Assembly: GCA_945861885.1 (NCBI GenBank)
Contig: CAMAVR010000007.1
Span: 1-64,000 of the forward strand
Direction of reading: 5' to 3'
DNA: 64,000 nt
Source: Nannocystis exedens
GTDB taxonomy: Bacteria > Myxococcota_A > Polyangia > Polyangiales > Polyangiaceae
Part shown: one piece after another, positions 51,501 to 61,580 of the stretch
Layout: each line of letters begins with the position of its first letter
Numbering within the stretch: position 1 is the first letter of the stretch
The notes under the pieces: model-generated
Database searches by the model: none
The model's input: only the letters and a program-made list of their open reading frames with translations
Told to the model about the DNA's origin: nothing
Program-made: the position numbers and the translations under genes

Positions 51501-52931
51501 TCACGCTTGCCTAGCCCCCACAATGCGCTCCGCTATCGTTTCGGCTTGGCGCACGCAATCCGGTATGCCCACTCCGTCGACCCCGCTCCCCGCGATGTGG
51601 AGCCCTGGCCATCGCTCGAGCCCTTGGCGAATGCGCGCCATCGTTGCGAGATGGCCTACCGGTGGTTGCGGGCTTGCTTTGTCGAAGCGAAACACTCTTG
51701 AAAAAAGCGGCTCGCCTTTAGTTCCCAAAAACGATCGCAGCTCTCGAAGGGCGATTTCGGTGAGGCCGTTGTCGCTCTCTTCCAGAACTTGCTCGCCCCA
51801 CGCGCCGCCGAAAAATAGGCGTATCAGCACCGTATCGTCTGGAGCGCGGCCCCGCCATTTGCTCGAAACCCACGTCGATGCCAAGAACTGGCGCCCCGCC
51901 GATCGCGGAACGATAAACCCGAATGCATCGAGCGGCCTTGTGATGTCGGCGCGACGAAACGCCGTAAAAACGGTCGCCGTCGACGCGTACCGCATCTGCT
52001 CGAGGTCGCGCGCGATTTCTTGATCTAACGCGCGGATCATGCGTGCAGTCACGTGAACCGGCATCGCGAAAACGATGTCGTCCGCTTCGACCGATGCGCC
52101 ATCATCGAAGTTCACGGTATAGCGCGACACACGGCTGCGTTCGTTCGCTGTGATCGACACGACGGTCGTTTCGAGGCGCAGCGTCGCTTTGCCGAGACGG
52201 CCGACGAGCGCGTTGATGAGCGTTCCCATGCCGCCGCGAAGCGACAAAAACGCGCTTGATTGCGCGCCGCTTGATTTGCCAGCCGCCTTTCTTTTCGCCG
52301 CACGCATCGCTCGAATCAGCGAACCGTATTTTCGTTCCGCATCGACCAGCTGCGGGAACGTCGCGCGTACCGACAGTTGATGCGCGTCACCGGCGAAAAT
52401 CCCCCCTAAAAGCGGCCCTGCCAATCGATCGGTTACTTCGGCGCCAAGGCGACGCGAGATAAAGTCGCCCACCGACTCGTCATCGTCGTCGCGCCATACG
52501 CGCGGTTTGACCAGCAGCTCGAAGGCCATTCGCACTTTCGCTCTCCACGACAACAGCGAGCTTTTTGCGAGCGGCATCACTTCCGTTGGGATACCGAGAA
52601 CGACCCCTTCCGGCATCAACATGAGCTCGTCGTCGTGCATGACGTACACGCGGCGCGTCTCTTCGTTCGTTCCGATGATCGAATTTTCAAGCCCGAGCTC
52701 TTTCGCCAAGAGCGTTGCATTCGGCTTTGCAGCAACCCATGAATCGGGGCCGCCGTCGATAGTAAACTGGTCGTGCAATTCGGTAACGATATTGCCGCCC
52801 CAACGTTTGGATCGCTCGACGACCGTCACGTCGATCGCTTCGCCTCGTTCGCGCGCTCGCTTGTCGAGAAAATACGCCGTTGAAAGACCGGTAATGCCGC
52901 CACCGACAACAACGACACGCCTCGATGTCAT
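51501..52931 (-). CDS. hemY: Protoporphyrinogen/coproporphyrinogen oxidase (HemY type)
   Basis: A 476-residue FAD-dependent oxidase. VVVVGGGITGLSTAYFL (5-21) is the dinucleotide-binding motif; VVERSKRWGGNI, DGGPDSWV, FLSLRGGMGTLINAL and the C-terminal GLHIAGSGVDGVGIPDCVRQA complete the HemY pattern. It oxidises the porphyrinogen ring before iron insertion, on the membrane. Start overlaps hemH by 4 bp (ATGA). Some HemY act on coproporphyrinogen; the order hemE-hemH-hemY is as in Bacillus, where the coproporphyrin route operates, so either is possible. Confidence 0.92.
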   Translation of the reverse strand: MTSRRVVVVGGGITGLSTAYFLDKRARERGEAIDVTVVERSKRWGGNIVTELHDQFTIDGGPDSWVAAKPNATLLAKELGLENSIIGTNEETRRVYVMHDDELMLMPEGVVLGIPTEVMPLAKSSLLSWRAKVRMAFELLVKPRVWRDDDDESVGDFISRRLGAEVTDRLAGPLLGGIFAGDAHQLSVRATFPQLVDAERKYGSLIRAMRAAKRKAAGKSSGAQSSAFLSLRGGMGTLINALVGRLGKATLRLETTVVSITANERSRVSRYTVNFDDGASVEADDIVFAMPVHVTARMIRALDQEIARDLEQMRYASTATVFTAFRRADITRPLDAFGFIVPRSAGRQFLASTWVSSKWRGRAPDDTVLIRLFFGGAWGEQVLEESDNGLTEIALRELRSFLGTKGEPLFSRVFRFDKASPQPPVGHLATMARIRQGLERWPGLHIAGSGVDGVGIPDCVRQAETIAERIVGARQA

Positions 52932-53881
52932 CCCAGCTCCCCTTCCACCAACTTTCGACGACGTGACGCTAGCGCGCCCAAAAGCGGCTCTGCGACATCG
53001 ACGATCACATCAACCATCTCTTCGTCGGCGTTTGGCGACTCTGTTCGCGTAACGGTGATGTTGCGGGCTCGCGCGTACTCGGTAATCTCGATGTCGATGT
53101 CGTAAAGAATTTCGACATGGTCGGCCAAAAATCCTATCGGCGCGATCAGCACGCGATCGAACCCGGAGGCTTTGGCGTGGGCAAGCCCGTGCACAAGGTC
53201 GGGCCCCAACCAATCGACTGTCGGCTCACCGGGTGATGCCATTCCTTGGCTCTGAAACACTACCGTATTGAGCGGCGCGCCGTCGCCTAACTCCCGCACA
53301 ATTGCCGACGCGCTCGCGTGAACGTCGCTCTCGTAGCGATCGCCCGCAGCCACGACCGATACCGGCAGCGAATGCGCACTCATCAGCAGCGCCGTTCGCG
53401 CACGCCCTTGGCGCGACGACGCGCCGAGAGCAGCCTCGATGCGTCGCGCAAAAAGGCGGACCAATGTGCGATTTTTCCCCCAATTTGGCGCACACTCGAT
53501 CGGCATATCGCCCGCTCCAATTTCGTGCGCAGCACTTAGCAGAGCCGATGCGTAGACGGCCGCTGAATGCTGCGCGAGCGGGACCATCGCCACTTCATCG
53601 ACGCCGAGTGCGCGGAGCTCTCGCAGCGCATCGCTTGGCGACGGGTGCGACAGCCGATTGGCAAGGCGGACAGGAATGCCTAGACGCGCCTCGACCCGCT
53701 TGGCAAGCTCACGGTTGATCGCGTTGAGAGGCGAACCGCCAATCGCTTCGTGGCGACGACGCACTTCGGCGACAATGTCAGGTGGCGCCGGCTTACCACG
53801 ACGAATTTTGGCCAAAAATGCCGGCAATTCGTCGAGCGAATCGATACTCCCATGCGACATTAAAATGAGTCCGAGCATCAT
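52928..53881 (-). CDS. hemH: Ferrochelatase
   Basis: A 317-residue ferrochelatase. The N-terminus LILMSHGSIDSLDELPAFLAKIRRG replaces the usual NLGGP by MSHGS, and IGGSPLNAI, MSAHSLP with the catalytic His, SQGMASPGEPTVDW and APIGFLADHVEILYDID with its Glu are present. Inserts Fe(II) into porphyrin. ATG at 53881 preferred over a GTG 36 bp upstream inside hemE; there is no strong ribosome-binding site, and coupling to hemE is likely. Confidence 0.92.
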   Translation of the reverse strand: MMLGLILMSHGSIDSLDELPAFLAKIRRGKPAPPDIVAEVRRRHEAIGGSPLNAINRELAKRVEARLGIPVRLANRLSHPSPSDALRELRALGVDEVAMVPLAQHSAAVYASALLSAAHEIGAGDMPIECAPNWGKNRTLVRLFARRIEAALGASSRQGRARTALLMSAHSLPVSVVAAGDRYESDVHASASAIVRELGDGAPLNTVVFQSQGMASPGEPTVDWLGPDLVHGLAHAKASGFDRVLIAPIGFLADHVEILYDIDIEITEYARARNITVTRTESPNADEEMVDVIVDVAEPLLGALASRRRKLVEGELG

Positions 53882-53906
53882 CGCACCATTCGCGTTTCGG
53901 TGCGCC

Positions 53907-54932
53907 TCAGCGCGCACTCATCTTATGAACGTGCTCGACAACAGCTTGCACGTTTTCGACCGGCGTCTCTGGGAGAATGCCGTGGCCGAGGTTGAATATG
54001 TGCCCCGCGCGCCCACCGGCCTCTGCGAGAACGCGATCGACATGCTTGAGCAGAACGGGCTGCGGCGCAAAAAGGAGCGTTGGATCCAAATTGCCCTGCA
54101 CAGCGCGGTCGTAACCGACGCGGCGCCATCCGTCTTCAATCGGCGTGCGCCAATCGAGGCCGATCACAGTCCCTCCGGCATCGCGCATCGGTTCAAGCAG
54201 CGAATACGTCCCGGTTCCGAAATGAATCACCGGCACCCCGGCTTTCATCACGTCTTGCAAAATGCCTCGCACGTGCGGCTGAACGTATTCGCAATAGTCG
54301 GCCGCTGACAGCTGGCCCACCCACGAATCAAACAGCTGCACAGCATCGGCCCCAGCTTTGATCTGCGCGTGCAGGTAGAGGCGCACCACGTCGGATAGCT
54401 TCGACATCAAGAGGTGCCACGCCTCTGGGTCGCTGTACATCAGGCGCTTTGTTTTCGCGAAGTGCGCGCTCTTGCCACCTTCAATCAAGTAGCTTGCGAG
54501 TGTGAACGGTGCGCCGGCAAAACCGATCAGCGGGACGCGTCCGTTGAGCTCGCGCTTGCACATCGCGATCGCATCGAGCACGTAGCCGAGCCCTTCGTGC
54601 GGCTCGATGACGCGCAATTTCTCGATTTGAGAACGATTTTCGATCGGCTGATGAATGACCGGCCCTTCGCCTTTGGCAAACTCGAACGAGGCGCCCATCG
54701 GCTCGAGCGGAAGCAAAATATCGGCGAACAGAATGCACGCATCGACACCGAGGCGAAGCGGCTGCAGCGTGACTTGCGTGGCGAGCTCAGGCTTTTTGCA
54801 AATCTCCAAAAGCGTGTATTTTGCCCGTAATTCGCGGTATTCTGGCATGTATCTGCCGGCTTGGCGCATAAACCAGACCGGCGTACAGTCGACTGGCTCG
54901 CGGCGGCACGCGCGTAAAAAACGGTCATTCAT
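53907..54932 (-). CDS. hemE: Uroporphyrinogen decarboxylase
   Basis: A 341-residue decarboxylase. CTPVWFMRQAGRYMPEYR (16-33) is the classical N-terminal signature; GFAGAPFTLASYLIEGG, FDSWVGQLS and FNLGHGILP are also in place. It converts uroporphyrinogen III to coproporphyrinogen III. ATG at 54932 chosen, matching family length; the ORF extends 18 codons upstream. First gene of the hemEHY operon. Confidence 0.95.
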   Translation of the reverse strand: MNDRFLRACRREPVDCTPVWFMRQAGRYMPEYRELRAKYTLLEICKKPELATQVTLQPLRLGVDACILFADILLPLEPMGASFEFAKGEGPVIHQPIENRSQIEKLRVIEPHEGLGYVLDAIAMCKRELNGRVPLIGFAGAPFTLASYLIEGGKSAHFAKTKRLMYSDPEAWHLLMSKLSDVVRLYLHAQIKAGADAVQLFDSWVGQLSAADYCEYVQPHVRGILQDVMKAGVPVIHFGTGTYSLLEPMRDAGGTVIGLDWRTPIEDGWRRVGYDRAVQGNLDPTLLFAPQPVLLKHVDRVLAEAGGRAGHIFNLGHGILPETPVENVQAVVEHVHKMSAR

Positions 54933-55021
54933 CGACGTAGTAATACGATGCGCATCGCGCTCGGGCGAGCCGAAAAGGGATAGCACGGCGCCCTTGCAAC
55001 TTCGACAACCGCTTTTGTCGT

Positions 55022-56668
55022 TTACAGCTGCGGATCGTGGCCGATCGTCACATCGTTGAAATGGACCTGACCGGCCACGTTACTATCGAAGACAACTTTG
55101 ATTTCCGTTACTTTTGAAAGGTCACCGTCCGGGTTTAGACGGGCCGCGGGGAAGTCGATCGCTTCGTACCGGAACCCGCGATCGCGCACCACCCGCCCAG
55201 CTCTAAACTCTTTGGCACTGAGATACGACGACGTCGTCCCGTCTTGGCGCACGACTGCCAAGAAAAAGTTACCGACCAAACCGAGCACGCGCACGCGTAC
55301 ATAGGAAATTTTCGCGAGTGACAACCGCGGAAACTCTCTGAGCCGAAGGGCAACACTTCCGAACGGTTCGCTCTTTGGCCAAAACAGAGCCTCGTTCAAT
55401 GAGGCGATTTGCTGCCCGTCGACCATCGGAAATTCGTTGCGATCAATCCGTGTGATATCTCGTATCGACGCCGGAAGCGGCTTCGACGGATCGAACATGT
55501 CGTTGAAGCCGAGGTCGGGATCGGCACTGACATTCGCCAACATGAACGCCACGACGCTGACTCCTGCGATCAGCTGCTGCTCCGGTGAGCCGGTCAGTTC
55601 AGGATTAAAAATCTGATGGGCGCCGTAGACGACTGGGCACTTTTCGATTTCGCTCGTTTGCCATTGCGAATTGAAATAGCGATGATTGGCCCCCCAAACG
55701 GCCAGCGTGGCCTTAAGCTCGTCATCAACACCGGCCGCGCGCATTCGTTCGTACGCTTTCATCTGCGATCCCGGCGGGACATCGCCGTCGCATACCGGCA
55801 TTAGCGCCACCCACGCGACGCCATTCGCGAGTTCATCTCCCGAATCGGTCCCGGCGATTTCGAAAACACCTTTGAACGAAATCGGAACGCCGATGCGATC
55901 TTTCCAGGCGACGTCGCGCTGATATTCGTTGTGCGCGAGGCGAACCGCTTCGGCTCCGCGCGAATGGCCTACGAGACCCACATGACCAAAATCGATCTTC
56001 CCGCGCAAATCGATGCCTAACACGGGAGGCGTCGGTTCATCGCCGGCGTTCCACCGCGCTAGCTTTTCGATGTGCCTGAGGACTAAACGCGCTCGAGCAA
56101 AAACGCGGTTCGGGTCGTGGCCTTCGAGCGGCCCGTCGATCGGAATGCCGCGATTCGCGTTGATCGAAACGACGATGTAGCCGTGCGATGCGAGGCGCTT
56201 TGCGAGGTATTGAAAACCGAGATAACTCGGCGTTTGACGATAGCCGGCGGGGCAAATCCCCGTTTTCGCGTAGTCGTCGTTGTCGTCGATGCGTGGGTTA
56301 ACACCGTGACCGCACGTGTAATAGTTGCCGTGCATGATGACAACGAGCGGACGCGGACCCACGAGTGGCACGGGCCAGACAACATTCGCCCAGATTTCGG
56401 TTTCGATCTCAGGAAGGACGACCGGATCGATCGCCGCTGGGAATTGATAGTCGGCTTCCGCCGTGGGGAATGGGCCGAATCCGTCGCCGTTGGCCTCTTT
56501 CGAAAAAGTGGCGCCGTTGTTCGGTCGACCGCGCTCGACTGTGAGCGGGCCTTCGATCACGACTGCCCCTTGGCCCGGGACGCGTGGAGACGTGGCGGGC
56601 TTAGGCGCGCTGCATGCCAGCGACGATGCGACGACGACGTTGATTACCAAAAGACGCCAGCTGCCCAT
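55022..56668 (-). CDS. Secreted alpha/beta-hydrolase lipoprotein, copy 2
   Basis: A 548-residue predicted lipoprotein with signal SLACS (Cys19). The N-terminal half is an alpha/beta hydrolase: VVIMHGNYYTCGHG for the oxyanion loop, GHSRGAE nucleophile elbow (S236), and ANHRYFNSQW supplying a likely catalytic His. The C-terminal ~150 residues are beta-rich and carry repeated sandwich-like strands. It is a tandem paralogue of the gene upstream, very similar over the full length. Natural substrate unknown; an esterase or lipase is inferred. GGGGAG precedes the ATG. Confidence 0.75.
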   Translation of the reverse strand: MGSWRLLVINVVVASSLACSAPKPATSPRVPGQGAVVIEGPLTVERGRPNNGATFSKEANGDGFGPFPTAEADYQFPAAIDPVVLPEIETEIWANVVWPVPLVGPRPLVVIMHGNYYTCGHGVNPRIDDNDDYAKTGICPAGYRQTPSYLGFQYLAKRLASHGYIVVSINANRGIPIDGPLEGHDPNRVFARARLVLRHIEKLARWNAGDEPTPPVLGIDLRGKIDFGHVGLVGHSRGAEAVRLAHNEYQRDVAWKDRIGVPISFKGVFEIAGTDSGDELANGVAWVALMPVCDGDVPPGSQMKAYERMRAAGVDDELKATLAVWGANHRYFNSQWQTSEIEKCPVVYGAHQIFNPELTGSPEQQLIAGVSVVAFMLANVSADPDLGFNDMFDPSKPLPASIRDITRIDRNEFPMVDGQQIASLNEALFWPKSEPFGSVALRLREFPRLSLAKISYVRVRVLGLVGNFFLAVVRQDGTTSSYLSAKEFRAGRVVRDRGFRYEAIDFPAARLNPDGDLSKVTEIKVVFDSNVAGQVHFNDVTIGHDPQL

Positions 56669-56690
56669 CGGCTCCCCTTCTTTCTCGACC

Positions 56691-58346
56691 TTACGGCGGT
56701 CCGGCCCCTAGCGTGATGTCGTAAAGAAACATCTCCCCAGCGTTGCTGTTGTCAAACACCAGTTTCACTTTGACAACAGGCGACTCCGAACCTTCAGGAT
56801 TTAAGCGGTCCGCAGGAAAATCGATCGCTTCGTACGTGTTTCCTTCATCAACAACAATCCTTCCAGGCCTAAAGTCTTTGGCATTGAGAGAAGGAGACTT
56901 CGTCTGGTCGGCGCGCACCACAGAAAAAAAGAAGTTGCCTGTCATCATATTCGCGCGAACCCGGACATAGCGAATTTTGGTGAGCGAAAATGGCGCGAAT
57001 TCGCTGAACACACCGGAAAGGCCGCCTATCTTCCCGCCCTTCCCCCGCTCCCAGCTAACGGAGTCTTCTGCCTTTCCGATTTCGCTTCCGTCGAACGCCG
57101 GGAATTCGTTCCGATCGATCCGCGTGATCTTCGCTATCGACGCGGGGAGCGGCTTTGTCGGGTCAAACATGTCGTTGAAGCCGTTGTCCGGTTTGATATC
57201 GACATTGGCGCGCATAAACGCCACGGCGCTCACGCCAGCGACGAGTTGCTGCTCCGGCGATCCGCCGAGCTCCCAATCGAAAATTTGACCGCCTCCGTGA
57301 GCGGCGAGGCATCCCGCTATTTCACTCACGTGCCATTCCGAATTAAAGAAGTTGTGGTTCGCCCCCCAAATCGCCAACGTCCCCTTCAGCCCTTTATCTT
57401 GGGCGGACGCTTGATGTCGCCCATACGTCCTCATTTGGAAGCCGGGCGGGATGTCGCCATCGCACACCGGCATAAGCGAAACCCACGCGACGTCGCTAGC
57501 AAGCGATTGTTCGTAATCGGTCCCCGCGATCTCGAAAATCCCCCTGATTGAAAGCGGCACGCCTATCCGATTTTTCCACGCCGCACTCTTTTTGTATTCG
57601 TTATACGCAATGCGAGACGCTTCGGCTCCACGCGAGTGTCCGACGAGGCCCATATGATCAAAGTCGATCGTCCCGCGCAAATCGATCCCGAGCTCTGACG
57701 GAGTCGGCTCATCTCCCGCGTTCCATCGCGCTAACTTTTCAATGTGCCGCAGGATCAACTTAGCGCGCGCAGCCATGCGAAGGGCGTCGGCGGTGCCCGG
57801 CTTGTCGTCAATGGCGACGCCGCGATTGGCGTTGATCGACACTACAACAAAGCCATGCGACGCGAGTCGGCTCGCGATGTACTCAAAACCAAGATAGCTC
57901 ATCGCCTGGCGATAACCGTTTGGACACACTCCTGTTGCCGCGTAGTCGTCGTTGTCGTCAATGCGTGGGTTAGATCCACGGCCACATGTTGGATGCTGAC
58001 CGTGCATCATGACAACAAGCGGATGAGCCCCTTCGAACGGCACCGGCCAGACGACGCGAGCCCAAATTTCGGTTTCGACGTCCGGCATGACGAGCGGATC
58101 GATCGCTGCGGGGAAGCGATAGTCGTTCCCGGCAGTTCCACGCGAACCGTATCCGTTGCCGTTTACCGCTTTTGAATAGCCTGTAGAGTTGGTCGGTCGC
58201 CTACGTGCGATCGTGAGCGGGCCTTCGGTCACGAATGTCGGTTGGCTTGCAACATGGGGGACGGCGGGAGGCTTAGGCGCGCTGCATGCCATCGACGATG
58301 CGACCATGATGACTAGAGATAGAATCGCAGTGCGCCGATTGCCCAT
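56691..58346 (-). CDS. Secreted alpha/beta-hydrolase lipoprotein, copy 1
   Basis: A 551-residue paralogue of the 55022 gene: lipobox SSMACS (Cys21), VVMMHGQHPTCGRG, nucleophile GHSRGAE (S238) and ANHNFFNSEWHVSEI with a His after the elbow. Both share NPRIDDNDDYA, VVSINANRG and a GNFFxxVVRxDxT block in the C-terminal domain. ATG at 58346 preceded by GGGGA; the ORF runs 34 codons further upstream without signal features. It ends 22 bp before the second copy begins, so the two form one transcript. Confidence 0.75.
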   Translation of the reverse strand: MGNRRTAILSLVIMVASSMACSAPKPPAVPHVASQPTFVTEGPLTIARRRPTNSTGYSKAVNGNGYGSRGTAGNDYRFPAAIDPLVMPDVETEIWARVVWPVPFEGAHPLVVMMHGQHPTCGRGSNPRIDDNDDYAATGVCPNGYRQAMSYLGFEYIASRLASHGFVVVSINANRGVAIDDKPGTADALRMAARAKLILRHIEKLARWNAGDEPTPSELGIDLRGTIDFDHMGLVGHSRGAEASRIAYNEYKKSAAWKNRIGVPLSIRGIFEIAGTDYEQSLASDVAWVSLMPVCDGDIPPGFQMRTYGRHQASAQDKGLKGTLAIWGANHNFFNSEWHVSEIAGCLAAHGGGQIFDWELGGSPEQQLVAGVSAVAFMRANVDIKPDNGFNDMFDPTKPLPASIAKITRIDRNEFPAFDGSEIGKAEDSVSWERGKGGKIGGLSGVFSEFAPFSLTKIRYVRVRANMMTGNFFFSVVRADQTKSPSLNAKDFRPGRIVVDEGNTYEAIDFPADRLNPEGSESPVVKVKLVFDNSNAGEMFLYDITLGAGPP

Positions 58347-58408
58347 TTGTTCCCCTGAATAGACACGTCGATCAGACACGTTTGGGCGGCGGGGGACAAG
58401 CCCCTGCC

Positions 58409-60028
58409 CTACGGATGGCCGTGCCCTGGCCCTAAAATCTCTCCCCATTTTGCGTTCACGTCGAACTCATGTACGTGTGGCGGCTTATGGCACGAGATGC
58501 ATAGCGCTTGGCTCGGAACTCGTTGAATGAGCTTTTTATTGGCCGTTGCCGCGTGCGCTGACCCTGGACCGTGGCACGTTTCGCACTGCACATTTTTGAG
58601 CCGTTCGACGTGCGTCACCGTGCTGCCGCCAGGCGCGTCGTATCCGGTCACGTGGCAGCTTACGCAGTCGAGATTAAATTCTTTAAACTGGTTTGCCAGC
58701 GTCGCGTAGGCGCGTGAATGCGCCGTCTTGTTCCACACGGCGCGCGGTGCGGCGTGGCAACCGGTGCAGACGTCAACGCCGACGTACGACGGCTTCCCGG
58801 CGGTTGGCGCGGGAGGAACGCGCGCGGCGAACAGCTGCTTATTCTGGTCGTTTACGGCGCGATAATACGCTTTCATCGCTTCGATCATTTGCGCGTTCGA
58901 GCCAAGGTTGTCGCGAATGTCTTTCACGGCGTATTTAAAATAGCTCCCTTGGGGCGGCGACGGCGACTCCTGCGACGCAGCGATCTCTCCCTCGATCTGC
59001 GCGACATCGGCTCGGCGCTTTTCGATGTCGCTCTGCCCAATTTTTCCGTCTCGCTCCCACGTCGCGATCCGCACTCGCAAATCACGCACGCGACGATTGA
59101 GCGCGTCACGCTTCTGCGCTGCTTCGACGCCGTCTGCGTCAGCGAATGCATACGACCCGCCGCGCACGTACAAATCGAGCATTGCGACGCTTTGCATGTG
59201 ATTGCCTGTCTGCGCAATCAGCACGTTCCCCACGCGATCGACCGGCGGCGCTGTTGTGTTCTCTTCGCCGCGATCGCCCGCCGACCCGACGAGAATCGCT
59301 GTCAAATTTGGGAGCTCTTCGGCGATCCGTTTTGCTTCGCCCCGACCTGTCGACACAAGTGCGATCGTCACTTGCGGACCGAGCTTTTCGACCTCGGCCC
59401 ACGCCGCGCGCGCAACCTCCATTGGCGGCCTAATCTCGAATGGCGGCTCCACAGGACCGATGCTTGCATTCGGCGGCGCGATGAGGCCGATAAAGCCGAC
59501 TTTCACGCCACCAACATCGACAAGCGCAACGCGCTTCGCGCTCTCAGCGCCGGTTAGCATCGCCCCCCCGCTCTCGTGCACCAACGAATCGAGCACACCG
59601 GCACCAGCCGCCCAATCGTTCCACCCCGGAGCGAACGCTCCTAAACCGAGCATGTGGAGCCCGCGCGCCAGCATCTGCGCTTTGGCCACATCTTGCTCTT
59701 GATGCCCGTGCGCTAGTGTCGGGTCGGTGAAAAATAGCGGCCCTGCGGTCACGAGGATTGACGACGGAGCGACCTTTTTTTCCGAAGCGACCCACGCCGC
59801 GAGGTGGTCAAGCCCACCGAGCTGATCTTTGACGCAGCCGCACGGTTCAAGCGCGCCAGCAACATCGCTCATCATGTAGAGGCGAAGCGTCGGCGCCGCT
59901 TTTTCGGCCGTTGCCGGAGCGACGGTTGCGGCCCGCTTGAGCGGATGACAGGCATCGCACGCGCCTAAAATTGCAGCCAATCCGAGCGCGCAAATAAGCG
60001 CCAACGAAAATGAAATTCTATTAAACAT
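58409..60028 (-). CDS. 5'-nucleotidase-like metallophosphatase fused to tetraheme cytochrome c
   Basis: A 539-residue predicted lipoprotein (lipobox LGAC, Cys24). The N-terminal part to about residue 310 resembles UshA/5'-nucleotidase-like metallophosphatases: MMSDVAGALEPCGC (52-65), QLGGLDHLAAW, and a phosphatase-like core, though several metal ligands are degenerate. The C-terminal part holds four CxxCH heme sites: CTGCH (421), CVSCH (455), CETCH (482) and CISCH (510), as in c554/multiheme proteins. A 62-bp gap separates it from the hydrolase genes downstream. Likely a periplasmic electron carrier with a phosphatase-derived front. Confidence 0.8.
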   Translation of the reverse strand: MFNRISFSLALICALGLAAILGACDACHPLKRAATVAPATAEKAAPTLRLYMMSDVAGALEPCGCVKDQLGGLDHLAAWVASEKKVAPSSILVTAGPLFFTDPTLAHGHQEQDVAKAQMLARGLHMLGLGAFAPGWNDWAAGAGVLDSLVHESGGAMLTGAESAKRVALVDVGGVKVGFIGLIAPPNASIGPVEPPFEIRPPMEVARAAWAEVEKLGPQVTIALVSTGRGEAKRIAEELPNLTAILVGSAGDRGEENTTAPPVDRVGNVLIAQTGNHMQSVAMLDLYVRGGSYAFADADGVEAAQKRDALNRRVRDLRVRIATWERDGKIGQSDIEKRRADVAQIEGEIAASQESPSPPQGSYFKYAVKDIRDNLGSNAQMIEAMKAYYRAVNDQNKQLFAARVPPAPTAGKPSYVGVDVCTGCHAAPRAVWNKTAHSRAYATLANQFKEFNLDCVSCHVTGYDAPGGSTVTHVERLKNVQCETCHGPGSAHAATANKKLIQRVPSQALCISCHKPPHVHEFDVNAKWGEILGPGHGHP

Positions 60029-60058
60029 CGCTCTCTCGGAACATAGCAGCTCCTCGAT

Positions 60059-61324
60059 CTACCGCATGTGTGCGCGCACGATCGTGCAATACGAGAGATA
60101 CGCCGCTTCGTGAATCGATGCGATTCTTACTGCACGCTCGAGGAGATCGCGCTTCTCCGCCTTCGTCCATGGCTTTTTTGGCGGCTCGGTGGCGCCTCGT
60201 TGGTGCGCGGCGGCTGATAGTTGCCCCAGATAATCGCAGAGCCCGTTCAGATCTTGATCGCGCAGGTCGGATAAAACAAGCCGATCTTCTTGCGGCGACA
60301 ATCGACGTACGAGCATCGATTTCCCGCCCATGGTCGTTGTTCCCAACCGCTTTGGAACCGACGCGACGCATGCTCGAGTCGCCATTTCGACGCGCGCGGC
60401 TGGCGGAACGTGCGGCGTCGTCCCCCACGCGGCGCCCGCAGGAGCTCCCTCTTCTTTGATGTCGAGCACCCACGCTCCGTTACCCTCACCGTCATCAGAA
60501 GCGCTGTTGCCGCGCACCAGAACAGCGAGTCGCAACGCGCCTAAACTTCCGTTCCCCGCAACTCGAAACGTTGCATCGACGATCTCCATCTGCGCCGCGG
60601 TCGGTCGCATTTTTTCGGCTACCCCTTTTGTGTAGCGCGCGATCGCCCCCGGGAGTTTTGCCATCCATTCACTTGGAAGCTCTAGGTACCCTTTGCTTCT
60701 CTTGAAACGACGCTTTTTTCGCACAATTTCGGTTCGATGTTCGAGTAGCGCGCGCTGTTTGCGCGCCCCCGACCGCTCGACGAGCATCCGAACCGGATCA
60801 GGAATTGCTAGGTCGTCAATCGCTCCGCGAAAGCTCCGATGGGCGTACGCGTCGATAAGGCGCGCACAGAGTTCGAGCGACCTCAATCCGCTCGACCCGA
60901 ACTGCCGACCGACAAGAATCATGCTCGCCGCAAGCCTTACGACATCGATCGACCAGGGCCCAATGAACGCTTCGTCGAAATCGTTTAGCTCGAAAACCGC
61001 TGTCAGTTGCCCCCGCTTGTTGACCGCGTAGGCATGCACTCCTCCCTCCAATTCAGCGCGACTTCCGCGCTCGGGTCGGTACGCGCCAAAATTTTCAAGA
61101 TGTAGATCGCCCGCGATCCACCCCGCCCCGGCGGGCCCTTCCGCGAGCCATTTGTCTTCGCTTAGCAGTTCGAAAAAAAGCGGCGCCGAACCGCGAAAAA
61201 AAGCGAGCGGCGATGACGTCATTCTCGTGCGCTTCGTGGGCCACAAATCGACGACGCGCGCAGCTCGTTCACGATCGCGTTCGTATTGACGTAGCGCAAG
61301 CTCATGAGGATCAATTTTGCTCAT
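60059..61324 (-). CDS. DUF2252 family protein
   Basis: A 421-residue cytoplasmic protein. MTSSPLAFFRGSAPLFFELL, AGDLHLENFG (92-101) and FELNDFDEAFIGPWSIDVVRLAAS are the defining motifs of DUF2252, whose HxxN/DFD pattern recalls aminoglycoside-kinase-like folds. Function unknown. GGAAG precedes the ATG at 61324. It is the first gene of the same-strand run that continues with the cytochrome and the two hydrolases. Confidence 0.88.
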   Translation of the reverse strand: MSKIDPHELALRQYERDRERAARVVDLWPTKRTRMTSSPLAFFRGSAPLFFELLSEDKWLAEGPAGAGWIAGDLHLENFGAYRPERGSRAELEGGVHAYAVNKRGQLTAVFELNDFDEAFIGPWSIDVVRLAASMILVGRQFGSSGLRSLELCARLIDAYAHRSFRGAIDDLAIPDPVRMLVERSGARKQRALLEHRTEIVRKKRRFKRSKGYLELPSEWMAKLPGAIARYTKGVAEKMRPTAAQMEIVDATFRVAGNGSLGALRLAVLVRGNSASDDGEGNGAWVLDIKEEGAPAGAAWGTTPHVPPAARVEMATRACVASVPKRLGTTTMGGKSMLVRRLSPQEDRLVLSDLRDQDLNGLCDYLGQLSAAAHQRGATEPPKKPWTKAEKRDLLERAVRIASIHEAAYLSYCTIVRAHMR

Positions 61325-61580
61325 CGTTCACTTCCGTATGGCTCATCCGGCATTTTTGAGTTTTTTTTCGCCATGCGATGCGTCAATTCGAGCGAAGTTG
61401 ATTCGTTGCTCCGACCGCGATGTGAGACTAACCGCTTGTCGATGCAAGGTCTTTGACAAACGTTGACGAGACGCAACGCGTTACGACGGACTTTTACAGC
61501 GCAACGCGCTGCGGCTCTGACTTTCTGCCCATTGCGGTCTGTCAGGAGGTGTGAATATCGTGCCTTCAGCGGAGGGTCAG

